A stretch of 64,000 nt of DNA from Streptomyces sp. NBC_00708 (lineage in GTDB: Bacteria > Actinomycetota > Actinomycetes > Streptomycetales > Streptomycetaceae), in NCBI GenBank assembly GCA_036226585.1, contig CP108997.1, positions 372,001 to 436,000 of the forward strand. The letters run 5' to 3'. The notes under the pieces are model-generated. The model ran no database searches. It had not been told where the DNA came from and saw only the letters and a list, made by a program, of their open reading frames with translations. The position numbers and the translations under genes were made by a program. Positions 30,881 to 38,415 of this stretch are shown piece by piece. The stretch's first letter is position 1, and every line of letters starts with the position of its first letter.

Positions 30881-31923
30881 CCCGCGAGCCCGAACTCGCG
30901 CAGTCCGGCGGCCAGTTGTTCCAGGCCCTCCACGGTGCGGATGGTCGGGTTCATGGCCTGGCCGCTGAGCAGGACGTAGCGCTTGTGGCGTACGGCGTCC
31001 ATCTTCTTCGTGACGGGGTTCGACTCCAGGAAGGCGATCTTCCCGGCGGCGCTCTCCGCGGTCTGCGACTTGCGGGTGAGGTCGCCGATGACCAGCACGT
31101 CCGGGTCGCGGTCGGCGACGGTCTCCCAGTTGATCTGGGGCCACTCGTCGTGGGTGTCGTCGAAGGCGTTCTTCACACCGAGTTCCCGGGTGATGATGCC
31201 CGGTGCCCCGCAGCAGCCCGCCAGGTACGGGGACTCGGAGTTGGCGAACCAGTACAGGACGGAGGTGCCGGAGGCGTCGATGCCGTCGGTGGCCTTGCGG
31301 ATACGGGTGCGGAGCTGCCCGACGAGCTTCTCGCCGCGCTCGGGGACGCCGAAGACGCGGGCGAGATCGCGTACTTCGTCGTAGACGCTGTCCATGGTGA
31401 GGGCGCCGGTGCGGACGCCGTCGCCGTCCTTGGTGTTGTCCTTGGCCGTGCAGTCGGCGGGGGCGACATAGGTGGGGACGCCCAGCTTCTCGAACTGCTC
31501 GCGCGGGGCGACTCCGCCCTTGGCGAGGGTCGACTCGAAGTCGGCGGCGACGAAGTCGGGTTCCTGGTCGAGGACCTTTTCGGACGAGGGGCGGTTGTCG
31601 GCGATCCGCTTCACGCCCGCGTTGGCCTTCTCCAGGCCCTTCATCACCGGGTCGGTCCAGGTGGCGGTGGCGGCGATCCGGTCCTGGAGGCCGAGCGAGA
31701 GCAGGATCTCGGTCGTGCCCTGGTCGACGGAGACGGCGCGCCGGGGCGGGGCGTCCACGGTGACGGTGCGCCCGCAGTTCTTCAGGGTCACCGGATAGCC
31801 GTCCGCCCTGCCCGTGGCGTCGGCCTTCCCGGACGGGGATCCGCCGCAGGCCGTCAGCAGCAGGAGGGCGGCGGTGAGCAGGGCGGCGGAACGGACACGG
31901 CCTATCGGGGGCACGGGGTACAC
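30877..31923 (-). CDS. btuF: cobalamin-type ABC transporter substrate-binding lipoprotein
   Basis: 348 aa from a GTG at 31923. The signal peptide and lipobox LLLLTAC (lipidated Cys26) are clear. TroA/FepB-like class III binding fold: PRRAVSVDQGTTEILLSLGL, a long connecting helix, then WETVADRDPDVLVIGDLTRK and the C-terminal MNPTIRTVEGLEQLAAGL. It is anchored outside the membrane and delivers ligand to BtuC. The riboswitch upstream indicates that the ligand is a corrinoid, although sequence alone would also allow a siderophore. Confidence 0.9.
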   Translation of the reverse strand: MYPVPPIGRVRSAALLTAALLLLTACGGSPSGKADATGRADGYPVTLKNCGRTVTVDAPPRRAVSVDQGTTEILLSLGLQDRIAATATWTDPVMKGLEKANAGVKRIADNRPSSEKVLDQEPDFVAADFESTLAKGGVAPREQFEKLGVPTYVAPADCTAKDNTKDGDGVRTGALTMDSVYDEVRDLARVFGVPERGEKLVGQLRTRIRKATDGIDASGTSVLYWFANSESPYLAGCCGAPGIITRELGVKNAFDDTHDEWPQINWETVADRDPDVLVIGDLTRKSQTAESAAGKIAFLESNPVTKKMDAVRHKRYVLLSGQAMNPTIRTVEGLEQLAAGLREFGLAG

Positions 31924-31966
31924 CTCGGCGTCTCTGGGCCCATGCGCGGGGCCCGCTGTACGGAAC

Positions 31967-31990
31967 CCGCCGCCCGGTCCCGGGCGGCGG
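31967..31990 (-). terminator. hairpin after the riboswitch (likely expression platform)
   Basis: Perfect 10-bp arms with a 4-nt loop directly after the B12 box and about 44 nt before the btuF start. It lacks a U-tract but is well placed to stop transcription or block translation when cobalamin is bound. Confidence 0.6.
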
Positions 31991-32155
31991 TCGCCAGCAG
32001 GTCTTCGGACTCGGGTTCACGCGGACGGGACGCCTTCCCGGGAGACGGTGGTCTCCCAGTGGCCGTGGCCCCGCCCGTCCCCCTCACCGCTGCGCGTCAG
32101 TTCCGGATTCGCACCGGATTCCCTGACTCCCACGTGGAGTTCGACTGGCTCGGGC
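31991..32155 (-). promoter_or_regulatory. cobalamin (B12) riboswitch
   Basis: On the minus strand the leader reads GGGAATCCGGTGCGAATCC, then AACTGACGCGCAGCGGTGAG, CCACTGGGAG with its partner CTCCCGGGAAGGC, and finally the B12 box GTCCGAAGACCTGCTGGC. These are the conserved core and peripheral elements of the adenosylcobalamin riboswitch, in the right order and spacing. It should lower btuFCD expression when cobalamin is plentiful. The ends are approximate. Confidence 0.93.
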
Positions 32156-32223
32156 ACGCTACCACGGGCGTCCGCGCAGCTCAGCGGCGCCTCCGGGACC
32201 CCGGCCGCGTGCGGACGGCCGGG

Positions 32224-33447
32224 TCACGGGCGCTGGAGCGCGACCACCGCGTTGTGCCCGCCGAAGCCGAAGGAGTGGCTGACGGCCCGGCGGACGGGCC
32301 GCACCAGCGGCACCTTGGTGACGCAGTCGATGTCGAACCCGGGCGCCGGGGCGTCCAGGTTCGCGACGGGCGGGATCACCCCGCGCTGGAGCGTGAGGAT
32401 CGTCAGCCCCGCCTCGATCGCCCCGGCCGCGCCCATGCAGTGGCCGAGCACGCCCTTGGGGGCGGTGACGGGCGGCCGGTGCGGGTACACCCTGCTGATC
32501 AGCGCGGCCTCGGCGGCGTCGTTGTGCACGGTCGCGGTGCCGTGCGCGTTGACGTGCTCGACCTCGTCGGCCCGCCAGCCCGCGTCGCGCAGGGCGGCCT
32601 CGGCGGCGGCGCGGGCGATCCGGCCGTCGGGGTGCGGGCTGGTGGGGTGATGGGCGTCCGTGGTGGCGCCGGTGCCGGCGAGCAGGGCCCGGGGTGCGGC
32701 GCCCCTGGCCTCCGCGTCGGCGGCGCGTTCCAGCACCATGACGGCCGCGCCCTCGCCCATGACGAGTCCGGCCCGGTCGGCGGCGAAGGGCCGGCTGAGC
32801 CGGGACAGGTCGCCGTCCGCGCGGGCGCCGGCTCCGGACCGGGCGAACCCGGTCATGGCGATCGGGAACACGGTCGACTCGGTGGCCCCCGCGACGGCCA
32901 CGTCGCACTGCCCGGTGGCCAGCAGGTCCCGGGCGACGGACAGCGCGGTGACACCGGACGAACAGGCCGTGCAGGGGGCCATGCTGGGTCCGGTGGCCCG
33001 CATCTCGATCGCGATCTCGGCGGCGGGCATGTTGGGGATGGTCAGCAGGACACCGGCCGGCGAGGTCGCCTCCGGTCCCCGCCGCTCCAGGACCAGCGCC
33101 TGGTCGGTGAGGTGCGCGGAGCCGCCGCTGCTGGTGCCGACGACAACGGCGACCCGGCTCCCGTCCCAGCCCGCCGGGTCGAGCCCCGCGTCGGCGACGG
33201 CCTCCCGGGCTGCCAGCACCGCGAACTTGACGTACCTGCCCATCCGGAAGGCCGTACGGCGGCCGACCGCGGCGTCCAGGTCGATGCCGTCGACCACACA
33301 GGCGAAGTCGATCGCGCACCCTTCGAGCGCGGGGACCCTACGGGCCGGGCTCACCGCGGCGCACACTCCGTCCCAGGTGGACTCGGTGTCGTTGCCGACC
33401 GGGGTGATCATGCCCAGCCCGGTGACGGCGATGGCCGGTGTGTTCAT
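32224..33447 (-). CDS. beta-ketoacyl-ACP synthase (FabF-like KS, copy 1)
   Basis: 407 aa, elongating condensing enzyme of the FabF/KAS II thiolase fold. The catalytic triad is present: Cys162 in PCTACSSGVTAL, His302 in VNAHGTAT and His336 in KGVLGHCMGAAG, plus Lys331. It should condense an acyl unit with malonyl-ACP. It is last in the operon, its ATG overlapping the ACP stop (ATGA). It closely resembles the second KS at 35846-37093 but, because that one also keeps its Cys, this is not a KS/chain-length-factor pair. It is probably secondary metabolic rather than housekeeping, since no fabD, fabH or reductase adjoins. Confidence 0.93.
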   Translation of the reverse strand: MNTPAIAVTGLGMITPVGNDTESTWDGVCAAVSPARRVPALEGCAIDFACVVDGIDLDAAVGRRTAFRMGRYVKFAVLAAREAVADAGLDPAGWDGSRVAVVVGTSSGGSAHLTDQALVLERRGPEATSPAGVLLTIPNMPAAEIAIEMRATGPSMAPCTACSSGVTALSVARDLLATGQCDVAVAGATESTVFPIAMTGFARSGAGARADGDLSRLSRPFAADRAGLVMGEGAAVMVLERAADAEARGAAPRALLAGTGATTDAHHPTSPHPDGRIARAAAEAALRDAGWRADEVEHVNAHGTATVHNDAAEAALISRVYPHRPPVTAPKGVLGHCMGAAGAIEAGLTILTLQRGVIPPVANLDAPAPGFDIDCVTKVPLVRPVRRAVSHSFGFGGHNAVVALQRP

Positions 33448-33686
33448 CGGGCGGTGCTCACCGCCTCGTGGAGGTGCGACGTGAGCTCGGCGAGGGTGGT
33501 CCCCCGGGTCAGCGTTCCCGTGTCCAGCTCGACACCGGTGGCCTCCCGGAGAACGACGGCGAACTCCGCGGCGGCGAGGGAGTCCATGTCCAGGCTGTCC
33601 ATCGTGGATCCCGGGAGGATCTCGGCCACCGGAACCTTGAAGGTACGGCTGAGTACGTCGGTGATCCGGGGGTCGATCGTGCTCAT
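33444..33686 (-). CDS. acyl carrier protein
   Basis: 80 aa from the ATG at 33686. The 4'-phosphopantetheine attachment Ser36 lies in MDSLDMDSLAAAEF, the DSL motif. The protein is acidic and helical, with LSRTFKVPVAEILPGST before and LTRGTTLAELTSHLHEAV after the site. It overlaps the KS gene downstream and is the carrier for both KS enzymes of this operon. It must be activated by a PPTase; an Sfp-type enzyme is encoded at 51230-51964. Confidence 0.92.
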   Translation of the reverse strand: MSTIDPRITDVLSRTFKVPVAEILPGSTMDSLDMDSLAAAEFAVVLREATGVELDTGTLTRGTTLAELTSHLHEAVSTAR

Positions 33687-33776
33687 GGTCTTCCTTTCCT
33701 CATGGCCATCGCGTGCGGGTGTCCGGCGCCCGTGCACACGTCCCGACGCCGGAACAACTGAGCAGCGTCGATCCGG

Positions 33777-33932
33777 TTACGCCTTGCGGCGAACCGATTC
33801 GGCACCGCTCGTCCGCGCGCCCCCGGTCCAGCGCGCGAGCAGGGCGACGGTGGTCCAGTACGCGAGGAGTACGGCCCCGGTCCCGAGTCCCTGTACGGCC
33901 TGCGCGGCGCGGCGTGCCCGCGTGCCCCTCAT
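33777..33932 (-). CDS. 51-residue single-pass membrane protein in the KS/ACP operon
   Basis: A small gene whose ATG (33932) overlaps the stop of the acyl-CoA-oxidase-like gene (ATGA), ending in TAA at 33777. The sequence starts MRGTRARRAAQAVQGLG, then has one hydrophobic span TGAVLLAYWTTVALLA, then RWTGGARTSGAESVRRKA. The basic N-terminus and basic tail flank one membrane helix. The overlap argues strongly that it is real and translated. I recognise no family. It could tether the soluble KS/ACP/oxidase enzymes to the membrane or help move a lipid product, which is inference. Confidence 0.7.
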   Translation of the reverse strand: MRGTRARRAAQAVQGLGTGAVLLAYWTTVALLARWTGGARTSGAESVRRKA

Positions 33933-35794
33933 CGCCGCGCCTCCTGGTGCCAGTGGGCGTCGGGATCGTCATAGGCGTCGGCGTAGCCGGCGCCCGTGAT
34001 CGGCCAGTCGGCGAGCACCTCGTCGGGGAGGGCGAAGGCGTCGGCGAGCTCGGGGAGATGGGTCGCCACCGCGGCGATGAGCTGTTCGGTGTGGTCCGAC
34101 AGCGCCTCGGCCTGACCGCTGCTCAGGTGGCCGGCCGCGAGGAGGTCGCCGCTGACCCGGGCGATCCGGCCGAGGGCGAACAGCCGGGCCAGCTCGTCCA
34201 GCCGGTCCCGGTCGGCCCCGCCGGGCAGCGCCTCGACCGCGTCGGCGTACGCCTCGGCCGCCTCCCGGCAGGCGTGCGCGTCGACCCCGCGCAGGGCGGG
34301 GCCCGATGCGGCGTTCCACCGCTCCAGCGGGCTGCCGTGGGCGACGGGAGCCATGCGGGCGGCGGCGCGCGCGAACCACAGCTCCTCCGCCCGGCCCAGG
34401 AGCCCGGCCAGGAACCGCAGGTCGGTGAGGTCGCCGGTGACCGGGGCGGCCGGCTCGTGCGAGGCGCCGGCCGCGAGCAGGGCGGCGGCGGCCCTGGCGT
34501 GGATCGCGAGGTTGTCGCCCTCGGCGGTGATGGCGCCCTCGACGCCGGTGACGAGCACGGACATCCCGTTGTTCTCCAGCAGGCCCTGGGCGCCGCAGCG
34601 TTCGCGTGACTCGACGATCACGGCGCGGGCCCGCCAGGTGATCCAGCCCTTGGCGATGTCGACGAGCCGTTCGGCCGCCTCGCGCTCGGCCTCGGGGCCC
34701 TTTCCGGCCGCTTCCCAGCGGTCCAGGACGCGCCGGTGCAGCAGGCTCATGGCGAAGACGGTGGCCATGGCCTCGGCGAGCGGCCCGTGGTGGGTGCGGT
34801 ACGCGAGCACCGGCAGCCGCACCCCGCGGCCGGCGGAGACATGGCGGTGGCCGCCGTAACGCACCGCGACGGCCAGCGTGGCGCGGGCGGAGCCGACGGC
34901 GCTGGCGCTCATGCAGATCCTGCCGGTGACGACCCGGGCGATGGAGGCGAGGAAGCGGCGCCTGCGGCCCTCGACGGCGCTGCGGAACACCCCGTCGTCG
35001 TCGATCCGCCCCTGCGGACCCGTCAGCAGGGCGTCGCGTCCCACGAAGACGTGGTCGAAGGAGGTCAGACAGTGGTCGACAGGGCTGCCCATGCGCGCCG
35101 GGAGCCTGCGCACGCGTACACCGGGCAGGGGGCGGGTGCCGTCGGTGAGGGGCACCAGCAGCAGGAACACCCCGTGATCGGCCCCTCCGGCGATCAGACG
35201 GGCCGCGACGAGGCCCGATTTGGGGCCACCGGCGAGACCGGTGTTGGGCATGAACTTCTGCGCGCCGCAGCGCGGGGTGTGCAGGACGAACCCGTCGCGC
35301 CCGGGGTCGTAGGTGGCGGTCGTCTCGACGGCCGCCGCGTCGTTCCCGTGCGCCACCTCCGTACACAGGAAGGTCCCGGTGCTCCGCAGTTCGAGGAAGT
35401 CGGACAGGTCGCGGGAGGCGTCGCCCTCATGGTCGAGGAGGCTGCCGAGGAAGAGGTTGTAGTGGATGCCCGCGATGGTCGCGAAGGCCGGGTCGACGGG
35501 GGCGAGCCACTCGTGCAGCGCCGCCAGCGCCCGGAAGTCCGAGGCCGGGCGGGCCGCGCTGTCCAGGGCGTCGTTGAGGCTGCGCAGTCGGGCGTATGCG
35601 CGGGTGAGCCGTTCGTCCGGGGTGCCGCCCGCCTCGGGTCCGACGGGCAGGCGGAACGGCTCGGTGGCGGCGAGCCGCCGCCAGAAGCCGTGTTCTCGGC
35701 GGGCGTCGGAACCCAGGAGTACGGAGGTGAGCGGGCGTTCAAGGGGCTCGGCGCCGGTCCCCGTGGCGCCGTCGCTGTCGAGCGTGGTGGTCAT
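33929..35794 (-). CDS. acyl-CoA oxidase-like flavoprotein
   Basis: 621 aa, the length of two-domain acyl-CoA oxidases rather than the ~380 aa of ordinary dehydrogenases. Family blocks are FLCTEVAHGNDAAAVETTA, HTPRCGAQKFMPNTGLAGG (flavin/substrate cleft), an FAD-domain ESRERCGAQGLLENN and GAITAEGDNLAIHARAAAALL, where the Glu is positioned like the catalytic base. Such enzymes place a trans-2 double bond into an acyl thioester, giving H2O2. It lies 51 bp after the second KS gene and has no clear ribosome binding site at its ATG. In this operon it may act on an ACP-bound chain made by the KSs. Confidence 0.85.
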   Translation of the reverse strand: MTTTLDSDGATGTGAEPLERPLTSVLLGSDARREHGFWRRLAATEPFRLPVGPEAGGTPDERLTRAYARLRSLNDALDSAARPASDFRALAALHEWLAPVDPAFATIAGIHYNLFLGSLLDHEGDASRDLSDFLELRSTGTFLCTEVAHGNDAAAVETTATYDPGRDGFVLHTPRCGAQKFMPNTGLAGGPKSGLVAARLIAGGADHGVFLLLVPLTDGTRPLPGVRVRRLPARMGSPVDHCLTSFDHVFVGRDALLTGPQGRIDDDGVFRSAVEGRRRRFLASIARVVTGRICMSASAVGSARATLAVAVRYGGHRHVSAGRGVRLPVLAYRTHHGPLAEAMATVFAMSLLHRRVLDRWEAAGKGPEAEREAAERLVDIAKGWITWRARAVIVESRERCGAQGLLENNGMSVLVTGVEGAITAEGDNLAIHARAAAALLAAGASHEPAAPVTGDLTDLRFLAGLLGRAEELWFARAAARMAPVAHGSPLERWNAASGPALRGVDAHACREAAEAYADAVEALPGGADRDRLDELARLFALGRIARVSGDLLAAGHLSSGQAEALSDHTEQLIAAVATHLPELADAFALPDEVLADWPITGAGYADAYDDPDAHWHQEARR

Positions 35795-35845
35795 ACAAAG
35801 CTGAACGACCGGCGCACGGTCAGGACACCGGGATCGCGCAGTTGT

Positions 35846-37093
35846 TCACCGGTCGGCGTGCCGGGCGCGTTCGAAGGCGAGCACGACGTTGTGGCCGCCG
35901 AAGCCGAAGGAGTGGCTGACCGCCCGCCGGACCTCCTGGCGGCGCGGTTCCCTGGTCACGCAGTCGATGTCCCACTCGGCGGGCGGGGCATCGAGGTTGG
36001 CGACCGGCGGGACCAGCCCGTGTTCCAGGGTCAGTACGGTGGCGGCGGCCTCGATCGCCCCGCCGGCGGCGAGCGTGTGCCCGAGGACGCCCTTCGGGGC
36101 GGTGACCGAGGGGCGGTGCGGGTAGAGGCCGGAGATCAGCGCGGCCTCCATCGCGTCGTTGAGCGGGGTGGAGGTGCCATGGGCGTTGACGTGATCGACC
36201 TGGTGCGCGGCCCAGCCCGCCGAGTCCAGGGCGGCCTCGGCGGCGCGCCGCGCACCGCGGCCCGAGGGGTCGGGGGCGGTGGGGTGGTGGGCGTCGGTGG
36301 CGGACCCGGACCCGGCGAGTACGGCCCGTGCGCGGGCCCCCCGGGCCGCCGCGTGCGCCGCCCGCTCCAGGACCAGCACGCCGGCGCCCTCGCCCAGGAC
36401 GAAGCCGTCGCGGTCGGGGGCGAAGGGGCGGGACGCGCCCGCCGGGTCGCCGGTACGCGTCGACAGCGCGCCCAGCTGGGCGAAGGCGGCGACCACGAGG
36501 GGCGTCAGGACGGATTCCGCGCCACCCGCGACCACGATGTCGCACCGGCCGGCGGCCAGCAGGTCGTGCGCGGTGGCGAGGGCGGTGGCGCCCGAGGCGC
36601 AGGCGGTGGCCGGGGCGAGGCCGGGGCCGTGGGCGCGCAGGTCGATGGCGATCTCACCGGCGGCCGCGTTGGGCATCATCATCGGGGCGAGGAGCGGGGA
36701 GACGGCCTGCGGCCCGTTCGCGTCGAACCGGCGGACGTTGTCCACGAGGACGGGGACCCCGCCCACCCCGACGCCCAGCACGACACCGACCCGGCCGCCG
36801 TCCCAGCGCTCCGGGCGCAGTCCGGCGTCGGCGACGGCCCGGCGCGCGGCGACCAGGGCCATCTTCACGAACCGGGCCATCCGCCAGCCGGCGCGCCCGC
36901 CCACGGCCTCGTCCAGGTCGGTCGCGTCGGCCCGGCAGGCGAAGTCGGCGGGCAGGCCCGCCAGTTCCTCGCAGCGCCGGGCCGTCGGCCGGCCCGCGCA
37001 CAGCCCCGCCCAGAAGGTGTCCTCGTCGTCGCCCACGGGGGTGACCAGGCCCAGCCCGGTCACCACGGTCGTCGTCCTCGCATCCCGCGCCAT
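35846..37093 (-). CDS. beta-ketoacyl-ACP synthase (FabF-like KS, copy 2)
   Basis: 415 aa from the ATG at 37093 with GGGGAGGG upstream. The catalytic residues are Cys165 in PATACASGATAL, His305 in VNAHGTST and His339 in KGVLGHTLAAGG, with Lys334. It is the first gene of the operon running KS, oxidase, small membrane protein, ACP, KS. It shares long blocks with copy 1 (TDAHHPT, YPHRP.VTAPKGVLGH, RRAVSHSFGFGGHN), so the two look like an old duplication with both copies still active. An in-frame extension to 37204 exists but is encoded by a tandem repeat and is unlikely to be translated. Confidence 0.92.
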   Translation of the reverse strand: MARDARTTTVVTGLGLVTPVGDDEDTFWAGLCAGRPTARRCEELAGLPADFACRADATDLDEAVGGRAGWRMARFVKMALVAARRAVADAGLRPERWDGGRVGVVLGVGVGGVPVLVDNVRRFDANGPQAVSPLLAPMMMPNAAAGEIAIDLRAHGPGLAPATACASGATALATAHDLLAAGRCDIVVAGGAESVLTPLVVAAFAQLGALSTRTGDPAGASRPFAPDRDGFVLGEGAGVLVLERAAHAAARGARARAVLAGSGSATDAHHPTAPDPSGRGARRAAEAALDSAGWAAHQVDHVNAHGTSTPLNDAMEAALISGLYPHRPSVTAPKGVLGHTLAAGGAIEAAATVLTLEHGLVPPVANLDAPPAEWDIDCVTREPRRQEVRRAVSHSFGFGGHNVVLAFERARHADR

Positions 37094-37140
37094 GCCGCGG
37101 CCCTCCCCTGTCCTGGTCCGGAACCCTGTCCTCGTCCGGA

Positions 37141-37202
37141 ACCTGTCCCGTCCGGTCCTTGTCCCGCCGGCACCTGTCCCGTCCGGTCCTTGTCCCGCCG
37201 GC
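37141..37202. repeat. two perfect tandem copies of a 31-bp unit upstream of the KS operon
   Basis: The unit ACCTGTCCCGTCCGG plus 16 more bases occurs at 37141-37171 and again at 37172-37202. A third, partial and mutated copy follows (37203 on), and degenerate 17-bp versions (CCTGTCCTSGTCCGGAA) precede it at 37107-37140. It sits 48-110 bp upstream of the first KS gene, in the 210-bp gap before the PfkB gene, and is likely regulatory or a slippage product. Confidence 0.85.
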
Positions 37203-37303
37203 ACCTGTCTCGTCCGGCCTTCGCGAAAGGGGAACGCGCGGGGGCCCGCCGAGGGTGCGGGCGCGGTGCTCCGGATGCGGGACGACGGTGTGTCCCGGCC
37301 CGT

Positions 37304-38236
37304 TCAGTGCCGGGCGAGGGCGGCGCGCAGTTCGGACTCGTCGGGCGGGTTGGCGCCGGCACGGGCGACGGTGACGGCCGCCGACGCCGCCGCGTGGCGC
37401 AGTACGTCGCTCACGGTGTCCCGGTCCGGTGCGCGCAGCCGTTCCCGGCCGGCCTCGCCGAGCAGGCCGTGGGCGGCGAGGGCGTGCAGGATGCCGGACA
37501 TGAAGGCGTCCCCCGCGCCCACGGTGTCGACGACGTCCACGGGGAGGGCGCCGATGTCCACCCGTCCGCCGGGCAGCAGCGCCGTGGCCCCTTCGCCGCC
37601 CCGGGTGACGAGGACGAGGGCCGGTCCGGCGGCGAGCCACCGCTCGGCGGCGTCCTCCGGTTCCCGGCCCGGATACAGCCAGCCCAGGTCCTCGTCGCTC
37701 GCCTTGACGACGTCGCTGAGAGCGACGCACCGCTCGACCCGGCGCACGGCGGCCTCGTGCTCCCCCATCAGCGCGGGCCGCACGTTGGGGTCGTAGCTGA
37801 CGGTGGCGGCCGTCCGCAGCGACTCGACGGCGGCGAGCACCGTGGCCGCCCCCGGTGCGGTCACCGCCGCGATCGACCCGGTGTGGACGTGCCGGGGCCG
37901 GCGGTCCAGGGTGACCGGGCCCAGGGACCAGGTGATCTCGAACGCGTACGAGGCCCGGCCCTCGTCGTCCAGGGTCACGACGGCCGACGGCGTGGGGGCG
38001 GTCGCGTCGTCGTCAAGCACCTCGACCCCTGCACCGGTGAGGTGTGCGCGGATCAGCCGCCCGTTGTCGTCCGCGCCCAGCTGGGTGAGCAGGGCCGCGT
38101 CGTGGCCGAGCCTGGCCAGGCCGTGGGCCACGTTGGCCGGGCTGCCCCCGGGATGGACCCGGTCGGGGGCGCCCGGGAGCCGGACGATGTCGGCGACGCA
38201 TTCACCGATGACCAGGAAATCGGGGCGGTCGGGCAT
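37304..38236 (-). CDS. PfkB/ribokinase-family carbohydrate kinase
   Basis: 310 aa. Signature 1 is GGSPANVAHGLARLG and signature 2 DTVGAGDAFMSG, which holds the catalytic Asp and anion hole. The N-terminus FLVIGECVADIVR and the substrate region resemble fructokinases (phosphorylation of fructose at O-6), but ribokinase-like or nucleoside activities cannot be excluded. Cytoplasmic. The next gene upstream on the same strand is the signal-less substrate-binding-like protein, 179 bp away, with no clear functional connection. Confidence 0.9.
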   Translation of the reverse strand: MPDRPDFLVIGECVADIVRLPGAPDRVHPGGSPANVAHGLARLGHDAALLTQLGADDNGRLIRAHLTGAGVEVLDDDATAPTPSAVVTLDDEGRASYAFEITWSLGPVTLDRRPRHVHTGSIAAVTAPGAATVLAAVESLRTAATVSYDPNVRPALMGEHEAAVRRVERCVALSDVVKASDEDLGWLYPGREPEDAAERWLAAGPALVLVTRGGEGATALLPGGRVDIGALPVDVVDTVGAGDAFMSGILHALAAHGLLGEAGRERLRAPDRDTVSDVLRHAAASAAVTVARAGANPPDESELRAALARH

Positions 38237-38415
38237 GGGCGCGGGATCTCCCGGGGTGCGGTGACGGGTGACGGGGCGTCCGGCCTCCCGTACGGTCTCC
38301 GGGCACCCGGAAGCACCTTCGCACGCGGCGGGCCGCCGGCGCGCGGGAGGGCGGGCCCGGCGCGGCCCGGCTCCTGTTCACGAGGTTCCGCCCGGCACGC
38401 GAAGCCCGGCTCGCC

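Noticed and set aside
30835..33999. A 1,054-codon plus-strand frame over btuF, the riboswitch and KS copy 1
   Set aside because: It runs through the conserved riboswitch and antisense to proteins with intact motifs; no family sequence is seen in it.
35846..37204. KS copy 2 starting at 37204
   Set aside because: The extra 37 residues come from the tandem repeat and have no KS-like sequence; the ATG at 37093 has a good ribosome binding site.
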